A DNA stretch of 64,000 nucleotides from Bordetella parapertussis (GTDB lineage: Bacteria; Pseudomonadota; Gammaproteobacteria; Burkholderiales; Burkholderiaceae_A). The DNA lies in the NCBI GenBank assembly GCA_945877235.1, contig CAMCRF010000008.1, positions 39,158 to 103,157 of the forward strand, written 5' to 3'. The translations under genes and the position numbers were made by a program. Position 1 is the first letter of the stretch; every line of letters begins with the position of its first letter. Below are positions 54,275 through 64,000 of the stretch, piece after piece. The notes beneath the pieces were generated by a model that made no database searches, was not told the DNA's origin, and saw nothing but the letters and a program-made list of their open reading frames with translations.

Positions 54275-56528
54275 CGACCGAGAGCGCGAGCCACTTACTG
54301 CCGGCTCGTTTGAACTGAACCTGGGCGCGCGCGTCTTGGCCACTGCCCTCGAGCGCGGTGACCACCCCCTCACCAAAACGCGCATGACTCACGGCCTGCC
54401 CAATGCGAAACCCGCTGTCATGGGTCTGCCCAGAGAGCCTTGCAGGACCACCCAGGTATGGCGTGTCGGCGGAGACGCGCTTGGCATGCATGGAAGCATC
54501 GGGGTCAAAACTGCTCACTGAAGAGCGACCCGACATGGAGAATCCCGGCTGTGCAGGCCGCTGAGCAATACGTGGTGCGAGCCACTTGAGTGCCCCCTCG
54601 GGCAGTTCGTCGAGAAAACGACTGCGCATGTTGTAGCGGGTCTGGCCATGCAACATGCGGGTCTGGGCCAAGGAGATGTAGAGCCGGCGGCGAGCGCGCG
54701 TAATGGCCACGTACATGAGCCTTCGTTCTTCTTCGAGGCCGTCGAGCTCTGAAAGGCTATTCTCGTGCGGGAAGAGCCCCTCCTCCAACCCCGTGATAAA
54801 GACCACGTTAAATTCAAGCCCCTTGGCTGAATGGATGGTCATGAGTTGCACAGCATCCTGCCCCTCAGCGGCCTGGTTGTCGCCCGCCTCAAGCGATGCA
54901 TGCGCCAGGAACATGGAGAGCGGGCTTGAGAAAATTTCTCCCGAATCGTCAATTGCAGCACCCGTTACGCCCAAATTGGCTGGCGCCTCAAGCACAAGCC
55001 CCTCGTCGGCGACAAAGGCTGCAGCAGCATTGACCAGTTCACGCAGGTTCTCTATTCGCTCTCTGCCCTCTTTTTCGGTCTCAAAATGGCGGACAAGCCC
55101 CGAGCGGTCGAGCATGGCGGTGACCATCTCGTGTAGTGGCAAGCCCTGGGTTTCGAAGCGCAAAGATTCAATCATCTGGACAAATCCACGCACACTCGTC
55201 CCCGCCTTGCCATCGAGTGCTGAGGCTGCCTCGTAGAGGCTGCAGCCGCGGGCCTTGGCCAGATCTGAGAGCTGCTCTATGCTGCGCGCGCCGATGCCTC
55301 GCGTGGGAAAGTTCACCACACGAAGGAATGCATTGTCCTCATGCGGATTGTCCATGAGCCGCAGATAAGCCAGGGCATGCTTGACTTCTGCGCGTTCAAA
55401 AAAGCGAAGGCCACCAAACACTCGGTATGGAATGCCCGCATTGAAGAGCGTCTGCTCGATGACCCGAGACTGGGCGTTACTGCGGTAGAGGACGGCCACT
55501 TCTGAGCGCAGGCGGCCCTCCTGTGCGAGCTGACGAACTTCCTCTACGAGCCACTGGGCCTCAAGCAAGTCTGTGGCAGCTTCCATGATGCGGATGGGCT
55601 CCCCCACGCCAGCATCCGTCCAGAGGTTTTTGCCGAGCCGGTCGCTGTTGTTGCGAATCAGCGCGTTTGCGGCATCGAGAATATGCCCGTGTGAGCGATA
55701 GTTCTGCTCGAGCTTAATCAGGTGCCGCACGCCAAACTCGCGCTCAAAGCGCTTCATGTTCTCGACGTCTGCTCCTCGAAAAGCGTAAATACTCTGATCG
55801 TCATCGCCCACTGCAAAGACCCCAGTGCTCGGTGTCGAGAGTTGCTTGAGCCACTCGTACTGCAGCGGGTTGGTATCCTGAAACTCATCAATCAGTACAT
55901 GCCCAAAGCGCTGGCGATAGTGATCGCGCAGAACCGTATGCCGTTGCAGAAGCTCCACCGACCTCAGCAACAGTTCTCCAAAGTCCACAACTCCCTCGCG
56001 CTGGCATTGATCCTCGTAGGCCTGATAGATCTCTACGAACTTGCGGTTGTAGCCATCGGAGTCATCCACGGCAGATGGCCGCAGCCCCTGCTCCTTTGAC
56101 CCATTGATGAATGACTGGACTTGACGTGGTGGAAACTTCTCATCGTCGACGCCCATGGCTTTCATAACCCGCTTAATGGCCGACAACTGATCTTGGTTAT
56201 CAAGGATCTGGAAGGTCGCAGGCAGCGCTGCATCGCGGTGATGGGTGCGCAACAGTCGGTTACAAAGGCCATGGAACGTACCAACCCAGAGCCCCTTGAG
56301 ATTGACCGAAAGCATGCCACCCAGCCGAGTGAGCATCTCGCGTGCGGCCTTGTTGGTGAAGGTCACGGCGAGCAGGCCATAAGGACTGACCTGACCGGTC
56401 GACACGAGCCAGGCAATGCGGGTGGTGAGCACGCGGGTTTTACCACTGCCTGCGCCCGCGAGAATCAGGGCAGGCTCGGCGGGAAGCGTGACCGCTTCGC
56501 GTTGTGGGGGGTTGAGGCTCTCGAGCAT
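54255..56528 (-). CDS. uvrD: DNA helicase II (UvrD/PcrA)
   Basis: The 757-residue SF1A helicase starts LNPPQREAVTLPAEPALILAG. Walker A is GAGSGKT, and the DEFQDTN, GDDDQSIYAFRGA, LEQNYRS and VAITRARRRLY motifs follow in order. The C-terminal tail carries the Tudor-like module GQAVSHARFGEGVVTALEG. It acts in mismatch and nucleotide-excision repair, together with UvrA in this window. It is divergent from leuS with a 32-bp gap. Confidence 0.96.
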   Translation of the reverse strand: MLESLNPPQREAVTLPAEPALILAGAGSGKTRVLTTRIAWLVSTGQVSPYGLLAVTFTNKAAREMLTRLGGMLSVNLKGLWVGTFHGLCNRLLRTHHRDAALPATFQILDNQDQLSAIKRVMKAMGVDDEKFPPRQVQSFINGSKEQGLRPSAVDDSDGYNRKFVEIYQAYEDQCQREGVVDFGELLLRSVELLQRHTVLRDHYRQRFGHVLIDEFQDTNPLQYEWLKQLSTPSTGVFAVGDDDQSIYAFRGADVENMKRFEREFGVRHLIKLEQNYRSHGHILDAANALIRNNSDRLGKNLWTDAGVGEPIRIMEAATDLLEAQWLVEEVRQLAQEGRLRSEVAVLYRSNAQSRVIEQTLFNAGIPYRVFGGLRFFERAEVKHALAYLRLMDNPHEDNAFLRVVNFPTRGIGARSIEQLSDLAKARGCSLYEAASALDGKAGTSVRGFVQMIESLRFETQGLPLHEMVTAMLDRSGLVRHFETEKEGRERIENLRELVNAAAAFVADEGLVLEAPANLGVTGAAIDDSGEIFSSPLSMFLAHASLEAGDNQAAEGQDAVQLMTIHSAKGLEFNVVFITGLEEGLFPHENSLSELDGLEEERRLMYVAITRARRRLYISLAQTRMLHGQTRYNMRSRFLDELPEGALKWLAPRIAQRPAQPGFSMSGRSSVSSFDPDASMHAKRVSADTPYLGGPARLSGQTHDSGFRIGQAVSHARFGEGVVTALEGSGQDARAQVQFKRAGSKWLALSVAKLDRA

Positions 56529-56548
56529 GGGTGCATTCTACGGGCTAG

Positions 56549-59215
<2,667 letters not shown>

Positions 59216-59216
59216 G

Positions 59217-59774
59217 GTGCGACGATCGCTCATTCAACTCATCGCGCTGAGCCCCTTGGTATGGGGTGCAGGCTGTGGTTTTAAGCCGAGGCCTGTCCGG
59301 CTGAACCTGCCCTTCCAACGCATCTACATTCGAGAGGATAAGCCTCAGAACGCTGCGCCAAATAGACCGAGCCTTGATCGCGGCCAGACTCAAATTACCC
59401 AGCGGCTGCGTGAGGCACTGGGCGGGCGGCTTCAGCGTCAGATCGTGAATTCCGCGGAACAGGCTGAGGTCATCTTGCGAATTTTCGAGAGCGAGTCTCA
59501 GCGCATCGTCGTGGGCTACTCCGGCACAGGGCGCCCTCGCGAGGTGGAGTTGAGACTGCGTTTGGCCTTTCGCATTGAAGACCGCGCAGGCCGGGCCCTC
59601 GTGCCGGCCGACGAGCTCGATATTCGACGCACCATTCGAATCAATGAATCCGACGTGCTCGCCACCGAGGATGCCGAGCGCAGTCAACAGATCACCATGG
59701 AGGAGGCTATCGTCCAAGAGGTGCTGCGCAGACTCGAGGGGGTCCGTACCGATGCAACTTCGCCTCGATCCTAG
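59217..59774 (+). CDS. lptE: LPS-assembly lipoprotein LptE
   Basis: The 185-residue lipoprotein has a GTG start one base after the leuS stop, with a signal peptide ending in the lipobox GAGC before GFKPRP. It forms the plug of LptD in the outer membrane. Later blocks (ITQRLREALGGRL, EVELRLRLAFRI) fit LptE. Its end overlaps holA by 23 bases. Confidence 0.9.
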   Translation: MRRSLIQLIALSPLVWGAGCGFKPRPVRLNLPFQRIYIREDKPQNAAPNRPSLDRGQTQITQRLREALGGRLQRQIVNSAEQAEVILRIFESESQRIVVGYSGTGRPREVELRLRLAFRIEDRAGRALVPADELDIRRTIRINESDVLATEDAERSQQITMEEAIVQEVLRRLEGVRTDATSPRS

Positions 59775-60693
59775 GCGCAGCGAGGCCTTTGAGTCGGAGT
59801 TTGCGCGGCTGCTGCCCCAGTCTCGCGGTGTCTGCGCGCTGTCTGGAGACGACCCACTGCTCATGACAGAGGCCGCCGATGCGCTGCGCAAGGTCCTTCG
59901 CCAGAAGGGCTTCGCAGATCGCGAATCGGAGGTCACAGACCGAAGCTTTCCATGGTCCTCGTGGCTTGCTCAGGCGAGCACGGGTTCGTTGTTTGCCGAC
60001 CAGAAATTACTGGAACTTCGGCTACCAACAGGCCGCCCTGGTGTTGAGGGCGCAAAGGCACTTCAGGCCTGGGTGCAAGCGCCCCCCGAGGGACGATTTC
60101 TGGTCCTACACCTACCAAGACTTGATCGGGCTGGGCAGAGCAGCGCGTGGGCGCAAGCCTTGTCTAGCCAGGCACTCTGGGCACAGATGGGGGAGCTCTC
60201 CGTTGCGGACATGCCCGCCTGGATTCAATCGCGACTTGCCCGCCAGAAGCGCACCGCATCAGCAGATGCAATCCGATGGCTGGTGCAGCAATGCGAGGGT
60301 AACCTCACTGCTGCCCACCAAGAAATCATGAAGCTCGGGGCACTTCCCCGCAGCCAGCCCGATGCCCCAATTTCACTGCAAGAGATGCAGGACGCCATCT
60401 CCGACCATGCGCGATTCAACCCATTCTCCCTTGGCGAGGTCCTCACGGCCGGTGATGCACGCAGAAGCCTGCGTGTCATTCGTACACTGCGCGAGGAAGG
60501 GGAGCCGCTGCCCATGTTGGTCTGGAGCGCGGCGCAGGCCTGTAGAAAACTGCCAGCCCGACGTGCTGGCCCAGCGCTGCAGGCGCTCAGTCGGATCGAT
60601 ACAATGGCAAAAGGCCTGGCGCATGGCCAAGACCCTTGGATGGCGCTTGAGCGCCTCGCCCTTTTTCTGGCCCACCCACAAGGCACGCGATAA
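59752..60693 (+). CDS. holA: DNA polymerase III delta subunit
   Basis: The 313-residue clamp-loader subunit starts at the ATG at 59752 (MQLRLDPRRSEAFESEFARL), inside the end of lptE and preceded by a GGGGG stretch. The AAA+-like fold blocks CALSGDDPLLMTEAADALR and LADQKLLELRL-type (FADQKLLELRLP) identify HolA, and FNPFSLGEVLTAGD lies in the C-terminal collar. It opens the beta clamp. Confidence 0.93.
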   Translation: MQLRLDPRRSEAFESEFARLLPQSRGVCALSGDDPLLMTEAADALRKVLRQKGFADRESEVTDRSFPWSSWLAQASTGSLFADQKLLELRLPTGRPGVEGAKALQAWVQAPPEGRFLVLHLPRLDRAGQSSAWAQALSSQALWAQMGELSVADMPAWIQSRLARQKRTASADAIRWLVQQCEGNLTAAHQEIMKLGALPRSQPDAPISLQEMQDAISDHARFNPFSLGEVLTAGDARRSLRVIRTLREEGEPLPMLVWSAAQACRKLPARRAGPALQALSRIDTMAKGLAHGQDPWMALERLALFLAHPQGTR

Positions 60694-60699
60694 CCCCCG

Positions 60700-61974
60700 A
60701 TGACGATTCAAGACACCCTCATCGCCCTCGGCAAAGCAGCCCGGTCGGCGAGCCGCCCTCTGGCCGCAGCCAGCACGGCACAAAAGAACCAGTGCCTGCT
60801 TCACTTGGCCAACCTGATCGAGGCCTCTCGCGATGCACTGAGGGTAGCCAATGAAATGGACCTTCAGGCTGCCCGAGCGCAGGGGCAAGATCCTGCCTTT
60901 GTCGATCGACTCGCACTCTCCGATAAGGCCATCTCCGGGATGGCCGAAGGGCTTCGCCAGGTTGCGGCCCTGCCCGACCCGGTCGGAGAGCTCGGGCCCA
61001 TGCGCCAGCAGCCCAGCGGCATTCTGGTTGGCCACATGCGGGTGCCTATTGGGGTGATCGGCATCATCTATGAATCCCGACCCAACGTAACCGTCGATGC
61101 GGCTGCACTCTGCCTCAAGAGCGGAAACGCAACAGTACTCCGAGGCGGCTCAGAGGCGCACCACTCCAATCAATTCCTGGCTGGACTGATTGCAAACGCC
61201 CTTGAGGCGCAGGGGCTCCCTCCTGCCTGCGTGCAGGTCGTGCCCACCACCGATCGCGCCGCTGTGGGGGCGATGATCACCATGCCCGAGTTCATTGACG
61301 TCATCATTCCGCGAGGGGGGAAGTCGCTGATCAGCCGCATTACGGCTGAAGCCACTGTGCCAGTGATCAAGCACCTCGATGGGATCTGCCACGTCTACAT
61401 CCATGAGCAGGCAGACCTCGAGAAGGCCGTTCGGATTGCAGATAATGCAAAAACGCAACGCTATGCCCCGTGTAACGCCATGGAGACCCTTCTGGTCGAC
61501 CATGGCATAGCCGAGCGGGTGCTTCCACCCCTATTTGAAATCTACCTCAGCAAGGGCGTAGAACTGCGCACCTGCCAAGCAACGCGGGCCGCACTTCAGT
61601 CATTCAGCTGGGCTGACAAACTCCTACCCGCAAGCGAGGACGACTGGCGCACCGAGTATCTGGCCCCCATCCTCTCCGTTCGCCTTGTCCATGGTCTGGA
61701 TCAGGCAATTGACCATATCGCCAAGTATGGCTCAGCCCATACCGATAGCATCATCACCGAAAACCACACCATTGCCATGCGCTTTCTGCGAGAGGTCGAC
61801 TCTGCATCGGTCATGGTCAATGCGTCCACTCGCTTCGCCGATGGATTTGAGTTTGGACTCGGTGCAGAAATTGGCATCAGCACAAACAAACTCCATGCGC
61901 GGGGTCCAGTTGGCCTCGAGGGGCTTACAACCCAGAAGTGGGTGGTGCTCGGCAACGGTCATATTCGCAGCTAG
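60700..61974 (+). CDS. proA: Gamma-glutamyl phosphate reductase
   Basis: This 424-residue enzyme of proline synthesis is of the aldehyde dehydrogenase fold. The catalytic cysteine is in [14 protein letters not shown], and the [14 protein letters not shown] and [13 protein letters not shown] blocks are specific to ProA. It begins six bases after holA; a matching proB is not in the window. Confidence 0.97.
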   Translation: MTIQDTLIALGKAARSASRPLAAASTAQKNQCLLHLANLIEASRDALRVANEMDLQAARAQGQDPAFVDRLALSDKAISGMAEGLRQVAALPDPVGELGPMRQQPSGILVGHMRVPIGVIGIIYESRPNVTVDAAALCLKSGNATVLRGGSEAHHSNQFLAGLIANALEAQGLPPACVQVVPTTDRAAVGAMITMPEFIDVIIPRGGKSLISRITAEATVPVIKHLDGICHVYIHEQADLEKAVRIADNAKTQRYAPCNAMETLLVDHGIAERVLPPLFEIYLSKGVELRTCQATRAALQSFSWADKLLPASEDDWRTEYLAPILSVRLVHGLDQAIDHIAKYGSAHTDSIITENHTIAMRFLREVDSASVMVNASTRFADGFEFGLGAEIGISTNKLHARGPVGLEGLTTQKWVVLGNGHIRS

Positions 61975-61982
61975 GAACAGAC

Positions 61983-62441
61983 ATGGACGAAATCTGGTTT
62001 GGGGCTATGCCTTGGGTGAAGTCGCTGCATATCGTAATGGTGACCAGCTGGTTTGCAGGGCTCTTCTACCTCCCCCGCATTTTCGTAAACCTGGCTATGG
62101 TGCCTCCTGGTGAGGCCCATGTCGCCGAGCGAGAGCGACTCTTGCTGATGTCCCAGAAGCTCTATCGTTTCATGCGTCCGCTCATGATTCTGGCGCTGGT
62201 CTTTGGCTTGTGGCTCTGGCTGGGCTACGGCATTGGCAAGGGGCCTGGAAACGGCTGGATGCACGCCAAGCTGCTGCTCGTGGTTGGGCTTTTGGGTTAT
62301 CACCATGTCTGTGGACGCATACTCAAACAATTCCAGCAAGGTCTTTGCACCAAGAGCCACATCTGGTTTCGCTGGTTCAATGAGGTGCCGGTCATCGTCT
62401 TGCTCGTCACCGTCGTCTTGGTTGTGGTGAAACCCTTTTGA
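61983..62441 (+). CDS. hemJ: Protoporphyrinogen IX oxidase, HemJ type
   Basis: The 152-residue membrane protein has four helices. The N-terminal KSLHIVMVTSWFAGLFYLPR contains the haem-ligand histidine of the HemJ (UPF0093) family, and the conserved KLLLVVGLLGYHH block follows. It oxidises protoporphyrinogen IX to protoporphyrin IX for haem and, in phototrophs, bacteriochlorophyll. It starts 8 bases after proA and overlaps the next gene. Confidence 0.92.
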   Translation: MDEIWFGAMPWVKSLHIVMVTSWFAGLFYLPRIFVNLAMVPPGEAHVAERERLLLMSQKLYRFMRPLMILALVFGLWLWLGYGIGKGPGNGWMHAKLLLVVGLLGYHHVCGRILKQFQQGLCTKSHIWFRWFNEVPVIVLLVTVVLVVVKPF

Positions 62442-63673
62442 AGACGCTTTTGGCGGCCTTTGCCGTCTGTCCTTCAGGACTTGAGCCGCTACTGGCTGCA
62501 GAACTCGCAGCCATGCCGGGAATCACAGAGAGCCAGCCAGGCAAAGGGGGTGTCTCCTTCCGAGCAGACCCAACGGCCATCGCGCGCGTGAATCTCTGGT
62601 CCCGACTGGCGACGCGCATTCTGGTTTTGGTGGATCAGGTTCGTCTGCGCGGGCCCGAGGATCTGCTTCAGGCGGCTCAGCGCATTGCTTGGGAGAAATG
62701 GCTCACCCCGGACATGACCATCCGGGTGGACGTGAACCAAGGGCGACCGCTTCACCCGCCGATTGGCCTCGCGCTGGCTGCCCTCAAAATCAAAGATGGC
62801 CTCTGCGATCGGCTCACCCAGCAGATGGGCAGGCGCCCCTCCGTTGACACACGCAACCCCGACATCCGCGTCTGGGCCTATCTCGACGGCGACAAAGCCA
62901 CCATCTCCGTCGACACCACAGGAGAGCCGCTCTTTAAGCGAGGCTGGCGCCTTTCAAAGGGCGAGGCCCCCCTTCGTGAGAACCTTGCGGCCGCCCTCAT
63001 TCAAATGACGGAGTGGCGTGCGGGCAATACAGACCAGCCGCTCTTCGATCCAATGTGTGGCAGCGGGACCTTGCTCATCGAGGCGGCCAGCTGGGCCGCA
63101 GGCCTTGCCCCCGGCTTTCATCCAAGCAGGCCTCGGCCCTTCTCATTTGAGCAGTTTGCATCAGGCAGCCCTTTCAGTCGCGTCTCCTTGCCAGAGCTTC
63201 AACGGGAGTGTGCGCAAGCCTGGCAGCGGGCAAACCTGAAAGTGCTCCCACCCATCGTGGGCAGGGACCTAGACCCTGAACTGGTCATGCACGCAAGGGC
63301 GAACGCAGCCCGAGCCCTGCCCGAGGGCATTGCCCAGCAGCTCGCATTCTCCGAGGGCGATTTCTTTGAGGCCGATCCACCCCAGGCACTCAAGGGTGCA
63401 CATGGCATGGTGGTCTGCAACCCGCCCTATGGCAAACGCCTTGAGCTCGGCGAGGACGCACGTCGCGTCTCAGAGGTACTCAAACAGCGCTACACCGGTC
63501 AAACGGTATGGCTGCTGAGCGATGACCTCAAGTTTGATAGCGCTCTGCGCCTGAAAGCCGCCCGGCGCATTCCGGTTTACAACGGAGACCTTGACTGCCG
63601 GTGGATGCGATTTGATATGGTGGCGGGCTCTGCCCGTCGCCCCAAAACCGATGAATCCAGCCCCCAGCCTTGA
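62438..63673 (+). CDS. THUMP-domain RNA methyltransferase (RlmL N-half-like)
   Basis: The 411-residue protein has an N-terminal ferredoxin-like/THUMP region (about residues 5-155) and a UPF0020 methyltransferase domain with MCGSGTLLIEAA (SAM) and NPPYGKRL (catalytic). It equals the RlmL half of E. coli RlmKL and would methylate G2445 of 23S rRNA at N2. The TTG start overlaps the hemJ stop (TTGA). Confidence 0.87.
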   Translation: MKTLLAAFAVCPSGLEPLLAAELAAMPGITESQPGKGGVSFRADPTAIARVNLWSRLATRILVLVDQVRLRGPEDLLQAAQRIAWEKWLTPDMTIRVDVNQGRPLHPPIGLALAALKIKDGLCDRLTQQMGRRPSVDTRNPDIRVWAYLDGDKATISVDTTGEPLFKRGWRLSKGEAPLRENLAAALIQMTEWRAGNTDQPLFDPMCGSGTLLIEAASWAAGLAPGFHPSRPRPFSFEQFASGSPFSRVSLPELQRECAQAWQRANLKVLPPIVGRDLDPELVMHARANAARALPEGIAQQLAFSEGDFFEADPPQALKGAHGMVVCNPPYGKRLELGEDARRVSEVLKQRYTGQTVWLLSDDLKFDSALRLKAARRIPVYNGDLDCRWMRFDMVAGSARRPKTDESSPQP

Positions 63674-64000
63674 ACTGCTCCGCGATCGACTCGATCAGCT
63701 GATTGCCAGAGTCTCGAGCGCATGCGCGAGCCATGCGCTGCCGCCAGACCGCGTGGCCATTCTGGCGGTGAGCAAAACGTTTGAGGCCGATGCCGTGACA
63801 CAAGCTTGGCGGCTTGGCCTTCGGCACTTTGGTGAGAACTATGTCCAGGAGGCCGTAGCCAAGAGAGCAGCGGTTGAAGCCGCTCTCGAGGCGATGGGAG
63901 AGGACTGCTCCATTGCAAGGCCCACCTGGCACTTGATTGGCCCGCTGCAGAGCAACAAGACTCAAACGGTTGCAGACCACTTCGACTGGGTGCACAGCGT
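63651..64000 (+). CDS. yggS: YggS-family PLP homeostasis protein, N-terminal part
   Basis: The gene runs off the right window edge after about 116 codons. It starts at an ATG inside the end of the methyltransferase gene. The PLP lysine is in ILAVSKTFEADAV, followed by HFGENYVQEA and WHLIGPLQSNKT, all diagnostic of the YggS/PLPBP family that regulates pyridoxal phosphate levels. It has no known enzymatic activity. Confidence 0.94.
   Translation, partial: MNPAPSLELLRDRLDQLIARVSSACASHALPPDRVAILAVSKTFEADAVTQAWRLGLRHFGENYVQEAVAKRAAVEAALEAMGEDCSIARPTWHLIGPLQSNKTQTVADHFDWVHS

Overview
The window looks like a chromosomal segment of a compact, moderately GC-rich betaproteobacterium, probably Burkholderiales. 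The signs are a BPSS1780-type membrane protein, a choline-kinase-like ThrB, a double-length UvrA, and lptG/lptF beside pepA-holC-valS. It is a phototroph or carries phototrophy genes: an LH2 antenna operon (pucBAC) lies at the left end, away from any visible puf, bch or crt gene. The assignment is an inference from gene content; no rRNA is present.

Layout. 1-3 kb: the end of mmsA, then pucB-pucA-pucC followed by two unrecognised membrane microproteins, behind a promoter carrying two perfect TGT-N12-ACA PpsR/CrtJ boxes. 3-7.6 kb: gcvH-gcvP-gcvT on the minus strand under a tandem glycine riboswitch. 7.6-10 kb: gloA, fabI and ackA, overlapping end to start. 10-12 kb: btaA-btaB for betaine lipid synthesis, preceded by a good PHO-box match. 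12-16.2 kb: an HD-GYP and a GGDEF protein converging on a YaiO-like outer-membrane barrel and a GT2 polysaccharide synthase, which looks like a c-di-GMP/exopolysaccharide module. 16.2-17.8 kb: an accessory scar with a 77-bp inverted-repeat element, a broken hsdM, a vapBC toxin-antitoxin pair and tRNA-Thr(CGU). 17.8-21.1 kb: an operon for a GMC-type dehydrogenase with small subunit, cytochrome c, a glyoxalase-fold protein and an RHH regulator. 21.2-34.5 kb: mostly core genes (ispH, fkpB, radC, rpmB-rpmG, ZIP transporter, phoX, dienelactone hydrolase, polA, glnS, quinone oxidoreductase). 34.2-40 kb: a His-rich small protein translationally coupled to a 1818-residue double UvrA. 40-64 kb: core genes (flavodoxin-reductase-like protein, lptG-lptF, pepA-holC-valS, tusA-alaS, HIBADH-family gene, thrB, uvrD, leuS-lptE-holA-proA-hemJ-methyltransferase-yggS).

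Connections. The LH2 alpha chain carries Phe44-Leu45 where B800-850 complexes have Tyr-Trp. This is the residue pair of LH3 (B800-820), so a blue-shifted antenna is predicted. The PHO box before btaA, together with PhoX elsewhere in the window, suggests adaptation to phosphate scarcity by replacing phospholipids with betaine lipids and scavenging organic phosphate. Genes are tightly packed: many neighbours overlap by four bases (ATGA/GTGA/TTGA), and several convergent pairs overlap at their 3' ends.
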